Shown: positions 1 to 8,454 of the stretch, piece after piece
Layout: each line of letters starts with the position of its first letter
Position numbering within the stretch: position 1 is the first letter of the stretch
DNA from: Jeotgalibacillus haloalkalitolerans
Lineage (GTDB): Bacteria > Bacillota > Bacilli > Bacillales > Jeotgalibacillaceae
Length of the DNA stretch: 64,000 nt
Assembly (NCBI RefSeq): GCF_034427455.1
Contig: NZ_JAXQNN010000001.1
Location: forward strand, 930,001-994,000
Direction: 5' to 3'
Notes under the pieces: generated by a model
Database searches by the model: none
The model's input: only the letters and a program-made list of their open reading frames with translations
What the model was told of the DNA's origin: nothing
Program-made: the position numbers and the translations under genes

Positions 1-456
1 GCCGGAACAATGCTTGTACTGTCTGAAGCAAGCGGGTCGTTTGGCAGAATCATTTGGGGCTCAATCAGCGACTCGCTTTTTGGCGGGAAAAGGTTCCCGG
101 TTTTAATGATTATCATTGCCACAGCACTGACAGGGACACTGGGCATGGCATTTTTATCAGATGGTATTCCATTGCCGGTGCTCGTAGCGGTTGTACTGAT
201 ACTCGGTTTTGCAGTGTCAGGATTTAACGGGCTCTGGATGAATATTGCTACAGAACTGACGCCAAGACAGCAGGCAGGTGCAGCGAGCGGAGTCAGTCTG
301 ACGATCGGATCGGCAGGCGTCATTATTTTACCGCCGCTCTTTGGTCTGACGATCGATATGAGTGGAAGCTTTCAGACTGCGTGGCTGATGCTGGCGGGGT
401 TGCTGGGTGTGTCCGGAGTGCTTGCTTTTGTTTTAAGGAAATTGAAGGAGTTTTAG
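1..456 (+). CDS. MFS transporter, C-terminal part (5' end outside window)
   Basis: Reading frame is open from the first base and ends at TAG 454-456, so this is the 3' part of a longer gene. The visible ~150 residues contain four to five hydrophobic segments separated by short loops. The motif GRIIWGSISD resembles the loop-8/9 motif of major facilitator superfamily carriers (a repeat of the loop-2/3 G-x-L-x-D-R motif). The second half has the small-residue-rich helices typical of OFA/oxalate-formate and YhjX-like MFS proteins. Substrate cannot be judged. A strong intrinsic terminator follows directly, so it is not co-transcribed with the MerR gene downstream. Confidence 0.75.
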   Translation, partial: AGTMLVLSEASGSFGRIIWGSISDSLFGGKRFPVLMIIIATALTGTLGMAFLSDGIPLPVLVAVVLILGFAVSGFNGLWMNIATELTPRQQAGAASGVSLTIGSAGVIILPPLFGLTIDMSGSFQTAWLMLAGLLGVSGVLAFVLRKLKEF

Positions 457-460
457 TTTG

Positions 461-491
461 CACATCGGAAATTGTTCCGGTGTGTTTTTTT
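461..491 (+). terminator. Intrinsic terminator after MFS gene
   Basis: Inverted repeat CACATCGGA / TCCGGTGTG (one G-U pair) with a 6-nt loop, followed by seven T. It lies five bases after the MFS stop codon. Confidence 0.85.
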
Positions 492-568
492 GTTTGAAGC
501 AGGATGCACAATTCCATCCCGCCTCTGTACCGGCAGAAAATATAAAAAAGGAAATTCAATCCCGCCTC

Positions 569-599
569 TTGAACTTAACGTTAACGTCAATGATATTTT
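569..599 (+). promoter_or_regulatory. MerR-type promoter with palindromic operator in a 19-bp spacer
   Basis: TTGAAC (569-574) and TATTTT (594-599) are separated by 19 bp, the over-long spacer characteristic of MerR-family-controlled promoters. The spacer begins with a near-perfect 16-bp palindrome TTAACGTTAACGTCAA (575-590). Its ACGTTAACGT core is like operators described for LiuR-type MerR regulators of branched-chain and fatty acid catabolism. It sits 24 bp upstream of the proposed MerR start, suggesting autoregulation of the whole three-gene operon. Confidence 0.7.
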
Positions 600-622
600 A
601 AATCTATGCAGGAGTGATACAT

Positions 623-994
623 GTGAAAACGATTCGTGAGGTTGCTGATTTGTTTGGGGTGTCGACTAGGACAGTGAGGTATTATGAAGAGCTTGGGCTG
701 ATTCGCCCGGAGCGGTCTGAAGGGAATATCAGGCTGTACGGATCACGTGATATGGCGAAGCTAAAGCTTGTATTCAGAGGGAAGCGGTTTGGTTTTTCGC
801 TTGAGGAGATTAAAGAAATGGTGCTGCTGTTCGACCTGGACCGTTCGGGTAAGAAACAGCTGGAGCGGACGGTTGAATATGGTCATCAGCGCATTGCTGA
901 AATAGAGGAAAAGATTATTGAGCTTGAGGAAATGAAAGATGAAATGAAAGGACTCCTGCTGGAATTTGAACAAAAATTACGGGAAAAGGGGTAG
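623..994 (+). CDS. MerR family transcriptional regulator (LiuR-like)
   Basis: N-terminal winged helix-turn-helix of the MerR family: EVADLFGVSTRTVRYYEELG, then the wing and a C-terminal coiled coil (~residues 75-120) for dimerisation. No Cys cluster for metal or redox sensing is present, so an organic effector is likely. A GTG at 614 is in frame, but GTG 623 is preferred because AGGAG (610-614) then has 8-nt spacing. It is followed after 5 nt by an acyl-CoA synthetase and an acyl-CoA dehydrogenase. That context and the ACGTTAACGT operator upstream suggest a regulator of acyl-CoA catabolism sensing an acyl-CoA; the effector is inference. Confidence 0.85.
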   Translation: MKTIREVADLFGVSTRTVRYYEELGLIRPERSEGNIRLYGSRDMAKLKLVFRGKRFGFSLEEIKEMVLLFDLDRSGKKQLERTVEYGHQRIAEIEEKIIELEEMKDEMKGLLLEFEQKLREKG

Positions 995-999
995 TTGTG

Positions 1000-2499
1000 A
1001 TGAACACATCTGATTTATTGGCTTTTCAGGCAGGTAAGTATGGGAGCAGGGATGCGATCAGGTTTATGGGGAAGGGTGTGACCTATGGGGAGTTACATAT
1101 GAAGGTAAATCAGTTCAGCCAGGGTCTAAAACAGCAGGGGATTCAAAAAGGAGATAAGGTTGCATTGTTTTTGCCGAATACACCGGAGTTCGTCATTGCT
1201 TATCTTGCTGTACAGCGGCTGGATGCGATTGTGGTGCCTGTGAATGTAAAGCTGACAGCTGAAGAGCTGGCTTATATTTTAGATCATTCTGATGCAAAAG
1301 CTTTGATTGTTCATGAGTGGGTGGAAGCAGCGGCGAAGGATGTGACGTCTCCCGAGATCAGGATTACAACGGCAAATCCTGATACGGGATGGCTATCTTT
1401 TAACGCGTTATTTGTAAAAAGTATTGAAGAGGTGCGCAGTGAATCTAAAGAGGATGATGAGTCGACGATTCTTTATACGTCAGGCACAACAGGGCGTCCT
1501 AAAGGCGTGCTGTTCAGCTACCGGAATATTTTTACCGTCGCGTCAATGATTGCAGTAGAGATGGAAGTGAAGCCTGAGAGCAGGATGCTGCTGATGATGC
1601 CGCTCAGTCATTCGGCACCGTTGCACCTTTTTATGATGGCTGGTTTATATGTTGGTGCGACGCTTGTGTTAACACCGACATTTACACCGGAATTGCTGAT
1701 TGAAACAGTTGAGACAGAGAAGACCACACACTTTTTTGGTGCACCGGTTGCGTATTTGTTAACAGCAGGTCATCCGAAGCTGAAGACTGCAGATTTATCA
1801 TCAATGAAATGGTGGATCTATGGAGGTGCTCCGTTATCTAAAGGAGAAATTGAAAAAATTTCATCGGCATTTAAAACGGATCGTCTGGTGTGTGTATATG
1901 GGCTGACAGAAGCGGGTCCAAGCGGGTCATTGCTTCATGCGGAAGAACATGCTGAAAAAGCGGGCAGCATTGGCAGGCGCGCACCACTTCATACAGATTT
2001 GAAAATTGTAAATGATGATGGTGAAGAGACAGCGGCTGATGAAGTTGGTGAAATTGTGCTTGCCGGGGAAGGGAATATGCTTGGCTATTACAAGGATCCT
2101 GAAGCGACAGCGAAAACAATGACTGGCCACTGGCTTCGCACCGGAGATCTTGCAAAACGGGATCAGGACGGGTATATCTGGGTGGTTGACCGGAAAAAAG
2201 ATCTGATTATTTCAGGCGGTGTGAACGTTTATCCGAAAGAAATTGAAGAAGCGATGCTGACGGTCCCGGGAATGCGGGAAGCAGCCGTAATTGGTGTGCC
2301 GCATCCCGAATGGGGAGAGACAGTGAAGGCAGTGTTTGCTGCTGAGAACGAAATTAGTCAGAAGGAACTTTTATTACATTTAGAGAAAAAGCTCGCATCC
2401 TTTAAGATTCCAAGATTAATCGAGCAGGTGGAGGCATTACCGCGGAATGCTTCAGGGAAAATCCTGAAACAGGTGCTGCGCGAGGCGGTGGTGAAATGA
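1000..2499 (+). CDS. Acyl-CoA synthetase (AMP-forming, class I adenylate-forming)
   Basis: Complete ~499-residue ANL-superfamily enzyme. The P-loop motif ILYTSGTTGRPKGV lies near residue 160, followed by YGLTEAG (A5), TGDLAKRDQDGY (A7/A8 hinge region) and the C-terminal NASGKILK with the catalytic lysine. It should activate a fatty or carboxylic acid with ATP to acyl-AMP and then acyl-CoA. The start ATG 1000 is chosen over GTG 997 because of the AAAAGGGG site at 985-991. The stop overlaps the start of the dehydrogenase gene (ATGA), indicating translational coupling. Chain-length preference is not deducible. Confidence 0.88.
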   Translation: MNTSDLLAFQAGKYGSRDAIRFMGKGVTYGELHMKVNQFSQGLKQQGIQKGDKVALFLPNTPEFVIAYLAVQRLDAIVVPVNVKLTAEELAYILDHSDAKALIVHEWVEAAAKDVTSPEIRITTANPDTGWLSFNALFVKSIEEVRSESKEDDESTILYTSGTTGRPKGVLFSYRNIFTVASMIAVEMEVKPESRMLLMMPLSHSAPLHLFMMAGLYVGATLVLTPTFTPELLIETVETEKTTHFFGAPVAYLLTAGHPKLKTADLSSMKWWIYGGAPLSKGEIEKISSAFKTDRLVCVYGLTEAGPSGSLLHAEEHAEKAGSIGRRAPLHTDLKIVNDDGEETAADEVGEIVLAGEGNMLGYYKDPEATAKTMTGHWLRTGDLAKRDQDGYIWVVDRKKDLIISGGVNVYPKEIEEAMLTVPGMREAAVIGVPHPEWGETVKAVFAAENEISQKELLLHLEKKLASFKIPRLIEQVEALPRNASGKILKQVLREAVVK

Positions 2500-4172
2500 C
2501 CAGGGTTTTAACAGAGGAGCGCACGCCGCTGAACCGCAATTTCTTCGATGGCAATGAAACGCTGAAAAAGCTATTAAAAGAAAAACTGGATGATGCACTT
2601 TACGCTTTTGCAGATGAAGAACTGCCTGAGCTTGGGCGTGCTGCAGCCAATGAGATTGATGAGCGGGCGCGTCATACGGATCGTGAAGGAGCACCGAGGC
2701 TTGAGAAGTACGACCGGTTTGGCAACGATCAGTCAAAGGTGTGGGTGAATGAGGGGTATGAAAAGACGGTTCAGCAGGTGTACGATACCGGGATTGTTGG
2801 ATATGTGCATGAGCCGATCCCAGCGCTTGGCCGCAAAGGAAATTATCTCTACAGTTTTACACAGGGATTTCTGGTTTCACATGCAGAAGCGGGCTTTTAC
2901 TGTCCGGTTACACTGACGATGGCGACTGCCTATCTGCTGGATCATTTTGCAGATGAGCGTGTCCGTAGCCGCTTTTTACCGCATGTGTGCTCAACCGGAG
3001 ACCTGCCGTTGTATGAAGGCGCCACCTTTTTAACGGAGCGGCAGGGCGGGTCAGATGTCGGGGCAAATGTGGTGAAGGCAGCGTTTGAAGATGGAGAGTA
3101 TCGCCTTTATGGAGAAAAGTATTTTGCGTCAAATGCCGGCATGGCCGGTGTTGCAATGGTGCTTGCGAGAATTGAAGGCGCGCCGGCAGGATCAAAAGGA
3201 CTGACCCTTTTTGCTGTGCCGTGGAAAGTCGATGGAGAACTGAACGGAATCAAAATCAGGCGTTTAAAGGATAAGCTTGGCGTGCGTGCGGTCCCTTCAG
3301 GTGAAGTCGAATTTGATGGAGCAAAAGCTTATGTAGTCGGTGATCCATCAAAGGGCATTTACTACATGCTTGAAGCGCTGAATCTCTCGAGAATCTGTAA
3401 TGCTGTCGCTTCAATCGGCATTATGCGTAGAGCGCTTCTTGAAGCAAAGGACTATGCTGAAAAGCGGGAAGCATTCGGTGCGCCGCTTACACAATATCCA
3501 ATGATCAAGGATTCGCTCGGGAAAATGGCTGCCACCCTGCATGCAGAGACAGTCAGCGTGTTTGAGCTGATCTCCCTGTATGACCGGGTATCAGCGGGCG
3601 ATGCAAGTCGTGAGGATGCACTTCTCGTCAGACTCCTGATTGCCCTTTTGAAAAAAGAAACCGCTGAAAATGCCATTCACTTTTCACACGAAGCCATCGA
3701 AATGCATGGTGGAAATGGCTATATTGAAGACTTCGTTACACCGAGGCTGCTGCGGGATGCACAGGTGCTGACCGTCTGGGAGGGTACGGCAAATATACTC
3801 GCAATGGAACTGATCCGTCTATTAAAAAGTGGGATAGTCGAAATTTTTGAGACGTGGGTCCATAAGCAGCTGGCTGCCATTCAATCTTCATCCTGGCACG
3901 ATTTTTTAAAGGGGCAGGGTGAACGGATTTTAGAGGAGCTCAAACAATTCGAACGAATGCCTTCAGACCTTCAGAGCTATGAAGCAAAACGCATGATGCA
4001 GGAAATGACAAAGCTGACAGAAAGCCTTTTTACTGCTGCTTTTGCAGTGAGACACGGGGAGAGGGAACTGGCGCTGTGCGAGGTGTTTTGTGAAGAGACG
4101 TGGGAAACCAGAAGCTTTGGACAGGAAATGAAAACATCTGAGATGACCGGGCTTTTAATGAGGAACGTATAG
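2496..4172 (+). CDS. Acyl-CoA dehydrogenase, AidB-like
   Basis: A 558-residue flavoprotein, longer than ordinary ~380-residue acyl-CoA dehydrogenases, matching the AidB-type subgroup. Recognisable segments are the FAD-binding GATFLTERQGGSDVG (near 180), AEKREAFGAPLTQYP (near 325) and the C-terminal signature EMHGGNGYIEDF (near 400), then an extra helical C-terminal extension. AidB itself is linked to alkylation stress. Here the 4-bp overlap with an acyl-CoA synthetase argues for a catabolic acyl-CoA oxidation step. It is the last gene of the MerR-led operon. Confidence 0.85.
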   Translation: MTRVLTEERTPLNRNFFDGNETLKKLLKEKLDDALYAFADEELPELGRAAANEIDERARHTDREGAPRLEKYDRFGNDQSKVWVNEGYEKTVQQVYDTGIVGYVHEPIPALGRKGNYLYSFTQGFLVSHAEAGFYCPVTLTMATAYLLDHFADERVRSRFLPHVCSTGDLPLYEGATFLTERQGGSDVGANVVKAAFEDGEYRLYGEKYFASNAGMAGVAMVLARIEGAPAGSKGLTLFAVPWKVDGELNGIKIRRLKDKLGVRAVPSGEVEFDGAKAYVVGDPSKGIYYMLEALNLSRICNAVASIGIMRRALLEAKDYAEKREAFGAPLTQYPMIKDSLGKMAATLHAETVSVFELISLYDRVSAGDASREDALLVRLLIALLKKETAENAIHFSHEAIEMHGGNGYIEDFVTPRLLRDAQVLTVWEGTANILAMELIRLLKSGIVEIFETWVHKQLAAIQSSSWHDFLKGQGERILEELKQFERMPSDLQSYEAKRMMQEMTKLTESLFTAAFAVRHGERELALCEVFCEETWETRSFGQEMKTSEMTGLLMRNV

Positions 4173-4175
4173 AAG

Positions 4176-4215
4176 AGGCAGGTGAGGGAGTTAGGACTCC
4201 TTCACCTGAGTGCCT
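4176..4215. terminator. Bidirectional terminator between convergent genes
   Basis: Long stem CAGGTGAGGGAGT / ACTCCTTCACCTG with an outer AGGCA/TGCCT pair. It lies between the dehydrogenase stop and the stop of the opposing acyltransferase gene. Confidence 0.7.
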
Positions 4216-5328
4216 TTATACTGACTGTTTCTCAAGGCTGACTGAAACAGCCGCTTTCTTTTCGGTCTGAACTAAAGGTCTGCCCACTTTACCAGCGATA
4301 TAGGCTCCAGCCTTAAATTTATTGAGAATAAAAACAGTTAAAATCGAACCCGAAATGCTAATCACAGCTGCAAATACAAGATAAACAAATGCATATAAAT
4401 AATCATTCTGTATCAGTTGAGGGTTTAGAAGATTCCGGTAAGCTAATAGAAAAAATGGGTGCAATAAATAAATACCGAATGAATATTGACTGATTTTAAC
4501 GATCACAGATGGTAAGCTGTTTAGCTTTGTCCCCACATAAAACAAAAAGAATGCCAGTGATACCGTATAAATAAAAATATCGATGCGCTTAGAATGAATT
4601 TCCTGATATAGGCCACTGACGTGTAAAAATACAAGAGAAGCGGCAGTTACTAATAATGTGAGGGTAATCATATATTTATATCGATTTAAAAATGTGAGAA
4701 AGCTTTCATGATATTTTCCGCAATAAAATGCAATGGTGAAGTAGCCAATCCATGCTAGAAAAGTCATTTTATATGGGAAAAATGTATATGGATCAACAAA
4801 GTTAAAATAACTTAAATACAATAAGTTGACTGCAATTGAAACAGATAAAACAGCTTTGGGGCTGAACCGATGCTGAACATATCTGATAAAAAACAGATGT
4901 AAAAGATAGAATTGAAAAATAATCATAATAAAATAGCCATTAAAGTTACCTGCAATAAAATAATCATAAAACATGAAAAGCAGCTGTTTTCCTGTAAGAC
5001 TTCCGGCTTGCAGTATATCAATCATCATCGTTACAAAACCGATGACGAGAAAAGGGACAAAAATATATTTCATTCTTTTAGTAAGGAAATGTGCAGGTGT
5101 GCTTGAATGATAGGTTTTTGCCAGTACAAACTCAGAGATAAAAATAAACATAGGTGTACCAAACATCAATAGAACCTGGAGCAGACTTAATCCAGCAATC
5201 AGTTCAGTGTGGTGAAAAGCAGCATTTCCGTCAACATTCCTGTTCAGTGAGGTAATCGCGTGAATAAAGACAACAGCCAAACATGCCAGGGCTCTTAACA
5301 AAAAAATCTCTTTAACAAGCGGTTTCAT
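4216..5328 (-). CDS. Membrane acyltransferase, family 3 (O-acetyltransferase)
   Basis: About ten hydrophobic helices spread over ~370 residues, beginning with the family-3 signature RALACLAVVFIHAI, which contains the Arg/His pair essential in OafA/OatA/IcaC-type enzymes. There is no C-terminal SGNH domain. Members transfer acyl groups from a cytoplasmic donor to exported sugars, wall polymers or exopolysaccharide. Start ATG 5328 is preferred to GTG 5337 because GAGGGGG lies 9 nt upstream. It is divergent from the YjiH gene. The promoter carries the GTTC-N8-GAAC operator shared with the flippase and glycosyltransferase genes at 8.3 and 11.1 kb, tying it to the same polysaccharide system. Confidence 0.85.
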   Translation of the reverse strand: MKPLVKEIFLLRALACLAVVFIHAITSLNRNVDGNAAFHHTELIAGLSLLQVLLMFGTPMFIFISEFVLAKTYHSSTPAHFLTKRMKYIFVPFLVIGFVTMMIDILQAGSLTGKQLLFMFYDYFIAGNFNGYFIMIIFQFYLLHLFFIRYVQHRFSPKAVLSVSIAVNLLYLSYFNFVDPYTFFPYKMTFLAWIGYFTIAFYCGKYHESFLTFLNRYKYMITLTLLVTAASLVFLHVSGLYQEIHSKRIDIFIYTVSLAFFLFYVGTKLNSLPSVIVKISQYSFGIYLLHPFFLLAYRNLLNPQLIQNDYLYAFVYLVFAAVISISGSILTVFILNKFKAGAYIAGKVGRPLVQTEKKAAVSVSLEKQSV

Positions 5329-5348
5329 TTCAAGCACCCCCTCAATAC

Positions 5349-5393
5349 GTTCTTTATTAAGAACATATTACTCTTTTTTTCGACAGAAGTAAA
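5349..5393 (-). promoter_or_regulatory. Acyltransferase promoter with GTTC-N8-GAAC operator
   Basis: On the minus strand TTTACT (5393-5388) and TAATAT (5370-5365) are 17 bp apart. The perfect palindrome GTTCTTTATTAAGAAC (5349-5364) abuts the -10, covering the start point, a repressor-type position. A degenerate second box lies 21 bp further upstream (5370-5385). Same motif as at 8292 and 11096. Confidence 0.65.
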
Positions 5394-5457
5394 CAGGATC
5401 AATGACATGTGAATATTCATGAAAAGCAGAGGATACAAAATCAATTTCAAAAACCGA

Positions 5458-5487
5458 TTGTATTTTTATACAAAATAATGATAATAT
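5458..5487 (+). promoter_or_regulatory. YjiH promoter with palindrome over the -35
   Basis: TTGTAT (5458-5463) is a plausible -35 and is also one arm of the palindrome TTGTATTTTTATACAA (5458-5473). TAATAT at 5482-5487 can serve as -10 with an 18-bp spacer (GATAAT with 16 bp is the alternative). The symmetric sequence may be an operator for an unidentified regulator. Confidence 0.45.
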
Positions 5488-5525
5488 ATAAAGCATCTTA
5501 GCAGCTGATTGTGAGGTCATTGGAT

Positions 5526-6902
5526 ATGGAACGTATACATAGTGAAGTTGAGAGAGCAAATGCTTTTTCTGCAAAGCAATATATGAAGTTTTGGCTGCCG
5601 TCTTTGATCGGTGTTTTACTTTTTCTTGTACCGGTGAAGTTTGGTGGGAAGGTGACGATTGGACTTGGAATTTTGGCAGATAGTCTGCAGGGTGCGCTTG
5701 CTGCTTATATTCCGGGATTTATGACGTTTGTGCTGGTATTATCAGCGCTGGGCAGTCTCCTTGTTAAGCTGCCGGCGCTCAGCCAGGTCAAACAGAAGCC
5801 GGCTGTTGCGCTATTGTTTGATGTTGCGCCGTTTTGGGTGTCACTGCGCGTAATTGGTGCGCTGTTTGCATTAGCGACATTATTTGAAGCAGGACCTGAG
5901 CTGATCTGGTCGCCGGTGACGGGGCAGGTCATGCTGTATGATCTGATTCCTGTGCTGATGGTCTGGTTTTTGTTTGCATGTTTATTCATGCCGCTGCTGT
6001 TAGAGTTCGGCTTGATGGATTTTATCGGAACGATTGTGCGAAAAGTAATGGTGCCGCTGTTCACATTACCGGGCCGTTCGTCGATTGATGCGCTGGCATC
6101 GTGGATGGGTAGCGGAACGGTTGGTGTGCTGCTGACGACTCAGCAGTATGAGTCGGGCTATTATACAAAGCGTGAAGCGGCAGTGGTTGCGACGAACTTT
6201 TCAATTGCGTCGATTGCCTTCAGCTTAGTTATCGCCAGATTTTTAAATATCGACAGCATGTTTGTACAGTTTTATTTCACCGTGATCGTAACGGGTGTGA
6301 TTGTAGCAGTCATTTGCCCAAGAATCCCACCGCTTTCACGTAAAAAGGAAACGTATTACGAGCCTGTTGGCAAGCAGATCGAAGAGGTTGTGCCTGAGGG
6401 CGTTTCGAATTTTAAATGGGGTGTGGAGAAGGCTGTTGAGAAAGCAGATCAGGTCAAGAGTTACCGTGGTGTAGCAAAAAAAGGTATCGTGAACGTCCTT
6501 GATATCTGGTTTGCGCTGATCCCGCTCGTGATGGCGATCGGAACAATTGCACTTATCATCGCTGAATTCACGCCTGTATTCACTTACCTGTCATATCCAT
6601 TTGTACCGCTGCTTGAGCTTCTCCGAATTCCGGAAGCACAGGCTGCTGCACCTGCAATGATTGTAGGATTTGCAGATATGTTCCTGCCGGCAGTTATTGG
6701 GAGCGGTATTGAGTCAGAGCTGACAAGATTTGTGATCGGCGTCTTATCCTTAACACAGCTGATCTACATGTCAGAAATCGGCGTGCTTTTAGTGAAGTCA
6801 AAAATTCCGATTTCAATCTGGGAGCTGTTCATCGTATTCCTGCAGCGTACAATCATCAGCCTGCCAATCGCAGCATTGATGGCTCATCTATTATTCTTTT
6901 AA
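5526..6902 (+). CDS. YjiH family membrane protein (nucleoside recognition/Gate domain)
   Basis: A polytopic protein of ~458 residues with about ten hydrophobic helices. Its middle segment (MDFIGTIVRKVMVPLF, then SSIDALASWMGSGTVGVLL) and the C-terminal half (GFADMFLPAVIGSGI) are those of YjiH-type proteins with the nucleoside-recognition (Gate) fold. The transported compound of this family is not established. Start ATG 5526 is chosen over GTG 5511 because GAGG (5513-5516) then has 9-nt spacing. It is transcribed alone, with its own terminator, between polysaccharide genes; no functional link to them is visible. Confidence 0.75.
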   Translation: MERIHSEVERANAFSAKQYMKFWLPSLIGVLLFLVPVKFGGKVTIGLGILADSLQGALAAYIPGFMTFVLVLSALGSLLVKLPALSQVKQKPAVALLFDVAPFWVSLRVIGALFALATLFEAGPELIWSPVTGQVMLYDLIPVLMVWFLFACLFMPLLLEFGLMDFIGTIVRKVMVPLFTLPGRSSIDALASWMGSGTVGVLLTTQQYESGYYTKREAAVVATNFSIASIAFSLVIARFLNIDSMFVQFYFTVIVTGVIVAVICPRIPPLSRKKETYYEPVGKQIEEVVPEGVSNFKWGVEKAVEKADQVKSYRGVAKKGIVNVLDIWFALIPLVMAIGTIALIIAEFTPVFTYLSYPFVPLLELLRIPEAQAAAPAMIVGFADMFLPAVIGSGIESELTRFVIGVLSLTQLIYMSEIGVLLVKSKIPISIWELFIVFLQRTIISLPIAALMAHLLFF

Positions 6903-6907
6903 AAATG

Positions 6908-6940
6908 TCCGGGGGAGCTTTGCTTCTTCGGATTTTTATT
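6908..6940 (+). terminator. Terminator after YjiH gene
   Basis: TCCG-GG-GGAGC-TTT-GCTTC-TT-CGGA hairpin followed by a T-rich tract (6933-6940). Confidence 0.65.
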
Positions 6941-6999
6941 TTTATAAGGGGTCTCATCACTGATATACTAACAACAACCAAACTAGGGAGTGAACACAT

Positions 7000-8187
7000 A
7001 TGAACTTCACAAAATACATCTCAAAACATATCGAACCCGCCCTTAAACACGACCTGCCCGGTGCATGGATGCCGGTTGTGCCTGAAGGCTGTGTGCGGCT
7101 GAGCTCAGGGTTCCCGGATGCATCGCTTGTGCCGGTAACTGAACTGAAGCAGTCTGTGACACGTTTATTAAATGAAGAGAACGATTTGCCGCTTCATTAT
7201 GTGGGCAGTCCGAAAGTGGATCAGCTGCACACGTGGCTGATCAAACGCATGAATGAAAGAAACATACATATCAAGCCTGAAGAACTGCTCGTTACATCAG
7301 GTGCATGCCAGGCCATTGACCTGATTGCCCGCATTTTAATGGATGAAGAAACTTATATCGTTGTCGAATCACCCACCTACATGGAAGCGCTAGAAATTTT
7401 TCAGAACTATACCGACCGGATTCTGACTGTGCCGGTTGATCAAGATGGACTGCGTACAGAAGAGCTTGAGGAGATGTTAGCTGGGAGAACGCGTAATCAT
7501 CAGCCGCTTCCCAAGGTGCTGTATACGATTCCAACCTTCCAAAACCCGACAGGCACCACACTTTCAATCGAAAGAAGAAAGCACCTGCTTGCGCTGGCAG
7601 AGACATATGAATTTCTGATTATGGAGGATGATGCATACGGAGAGCTTCATTTTGAGGCGCCGGTCCAGACGCTGAAATCAATGGATGAGGACGGCAGAGT
7701 CTTTTACATCGGCTCATTATCAAAAGTCGTCGCTCCGGGCATGCGGGTCGGCTGGATTGCAACTGATGAAGCATGGATTGAGACACTATTCCGCTTTAAA
7801 AAAGACCTGGACCACCCTTTCGCTCAATCCGTTATGGCGACTTACCTTGAAGGAGTTGACTGGTCAAAGCATTTGGAAAACCTGCAAACCCTTTATCAAT
7901 CTAAATGTAATACCATGCTTGAAGCATTGTCTGTACAAATGCCAAAAACCGTTACCTGGACGCGTCCTGATGGGGGTTACTTTGTCTGGCTCACTATACA
8001 GGAAGCTGATACGGCAGCACTTTTAGAGAAGGCGACAGATACAGGTGTATCCTATATCCCCGGGAAGTATTTTTATCTGGAGCAGGAAGATGGTCTGACT
8101 AATCTGCGGCTGTCATTTAGTGCAGCAGATGAGAATGAGATTGTTGAGGGAGTCAGGCGGCTGGCAGTGTGTATGAGTCAACTTTAG
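7000..8187 (+). CDS. PLP-dependent aminotransferase, class I/II (LysN/2-aminoadipate type)
   Basis: A 395-residue fold-type I aminotransferase without the N-terminal GntR domain of MocR proteins, though its catalytic part resembles them. Visible motifs are VTSGACQAIDL (PLP phosphate region), YTIPTFQNPTG, MEDDAYGELHF (Asp that contacts the pyridine N), GSLSKVVAPGMRVGW with the Schiff-base Lys, and the C-terminal LRLSFSA Arg that binds the substrate carboxylate. A well-spaced AGGGAG precedes ATG 7000. It likely transaminates an aromatic, branched or 2-aminoadipate-like amino acid; the substrate is not readable. Monocistronic, with its own terminator. Confidence 0.85.
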   Translation: MNFTKYISKHIEPALKHDLPGAWMPVVPEGCVRLSSGFPDASLVPVTELKQSVTRLLNEENDLPLHYVGSPKVDQLHTWLIKRMNERNIHIKPEELLVTSGACQAIDLIARILMDEETYIVVESPTYMEALEIFQNYTDRILTVPVDQDGLRTEELEEMLAGRTRNHQPLPKVLYTIPTFQNPTGTTLSIERRKHLLALAETYEFLIMEDDAYGELHFEAPVQTLKSMDEDGRVFYIGSLSKVVAPGMRVGWIATDEAWIETLFRFKKDLDHPFAQSVMATYLEGVDWSKHLENLQTLYQSKCNTMLEALSVQMPKTVTWTRPDGGYFVWLTIQEADTAALLEKATDTGVSYIPGKYFYLEQEDGLTNLRLSFSAADENEIVEGVRRLAVCMSQL

Positions 8188-8200
8188 TAAAATGACTGGC

Positions 8201-8234
8201 AGAGTCTGCTTAATAGGGCAGGCTCTGATTTTTT
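8201..8234 (+). terminator. Terminator after aminotransferase gene
   Basis: AGAGTCTGC / GCAGGCTCT stem (one G-U pair) with an 8-nt loop, then a T-rich tail. Confidence 0.8.
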
Positions 8235-8270
8235 CATCAAATAAACTTCTTGTCTGATCAGGGACTGAAT

Positions 8271-8307
8271 GTTCTTTACAGGGATCTTTATGTTCTTTAT
8301 AATGAAC
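8271..8307 (+). promoter_or_regulatory. Flippase promoter embedded in two GTTC boxes
   Basis: TTTACA (8275-8280), 17-bp spacer, TATAAT (8298-8303): a near-consensus vegetative promoter. The -35 lies inside a half box GTTCTTTACA (8271-8280) and the -10 inside the full palindrome GTTCTTTATAATGAAC (8292-8307). The two boxes start exactly 21 bp apart, so they face the same side of the helix. A further small palindrome GAACGTTC lies at 8324-8331. A bound protein would block RNA polymerase. Confidence 0.7.
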
Positions 8308-8370
8308 AAAAGAGGCTTTTAGAGAACGTTCCACTGAAGCATTCAATTGTGGGATAGAGAGGTGAGGCTG

Positions 8371-8454
8371 ATGAATATAGATCATGTTTTATGCAACGGT
8401 CAGCATAATTTTCAAGTCAGAAATTTTCCAGCTGATAACAGGAAGCTCACATGA
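8371..8454 (+). CDS. 27-codon upstream ORF, possible leader peptide
   Basis: ATG 8371 is preceded by AGAGGTGAGG. The frame runs 27 codons and ends in a TGA (8452-8454) interlocked with the two tandem ATGs of the flippase gene (ATGATG at 8451-8456). The peptide (MNIDHVLCNGQHNF..., C-terminal NRKLT) has no known motif. Because the flippase ATG overlaps its stop, its translation would be coupled to the flippase. It could be a leader peptide or the remnant of a lost gene. Its reality rests only on RBS, frame and overlap. Confidence 0.4.
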   Translation: MNIDHVLCNGQHNFQVRNFPADNRKLT

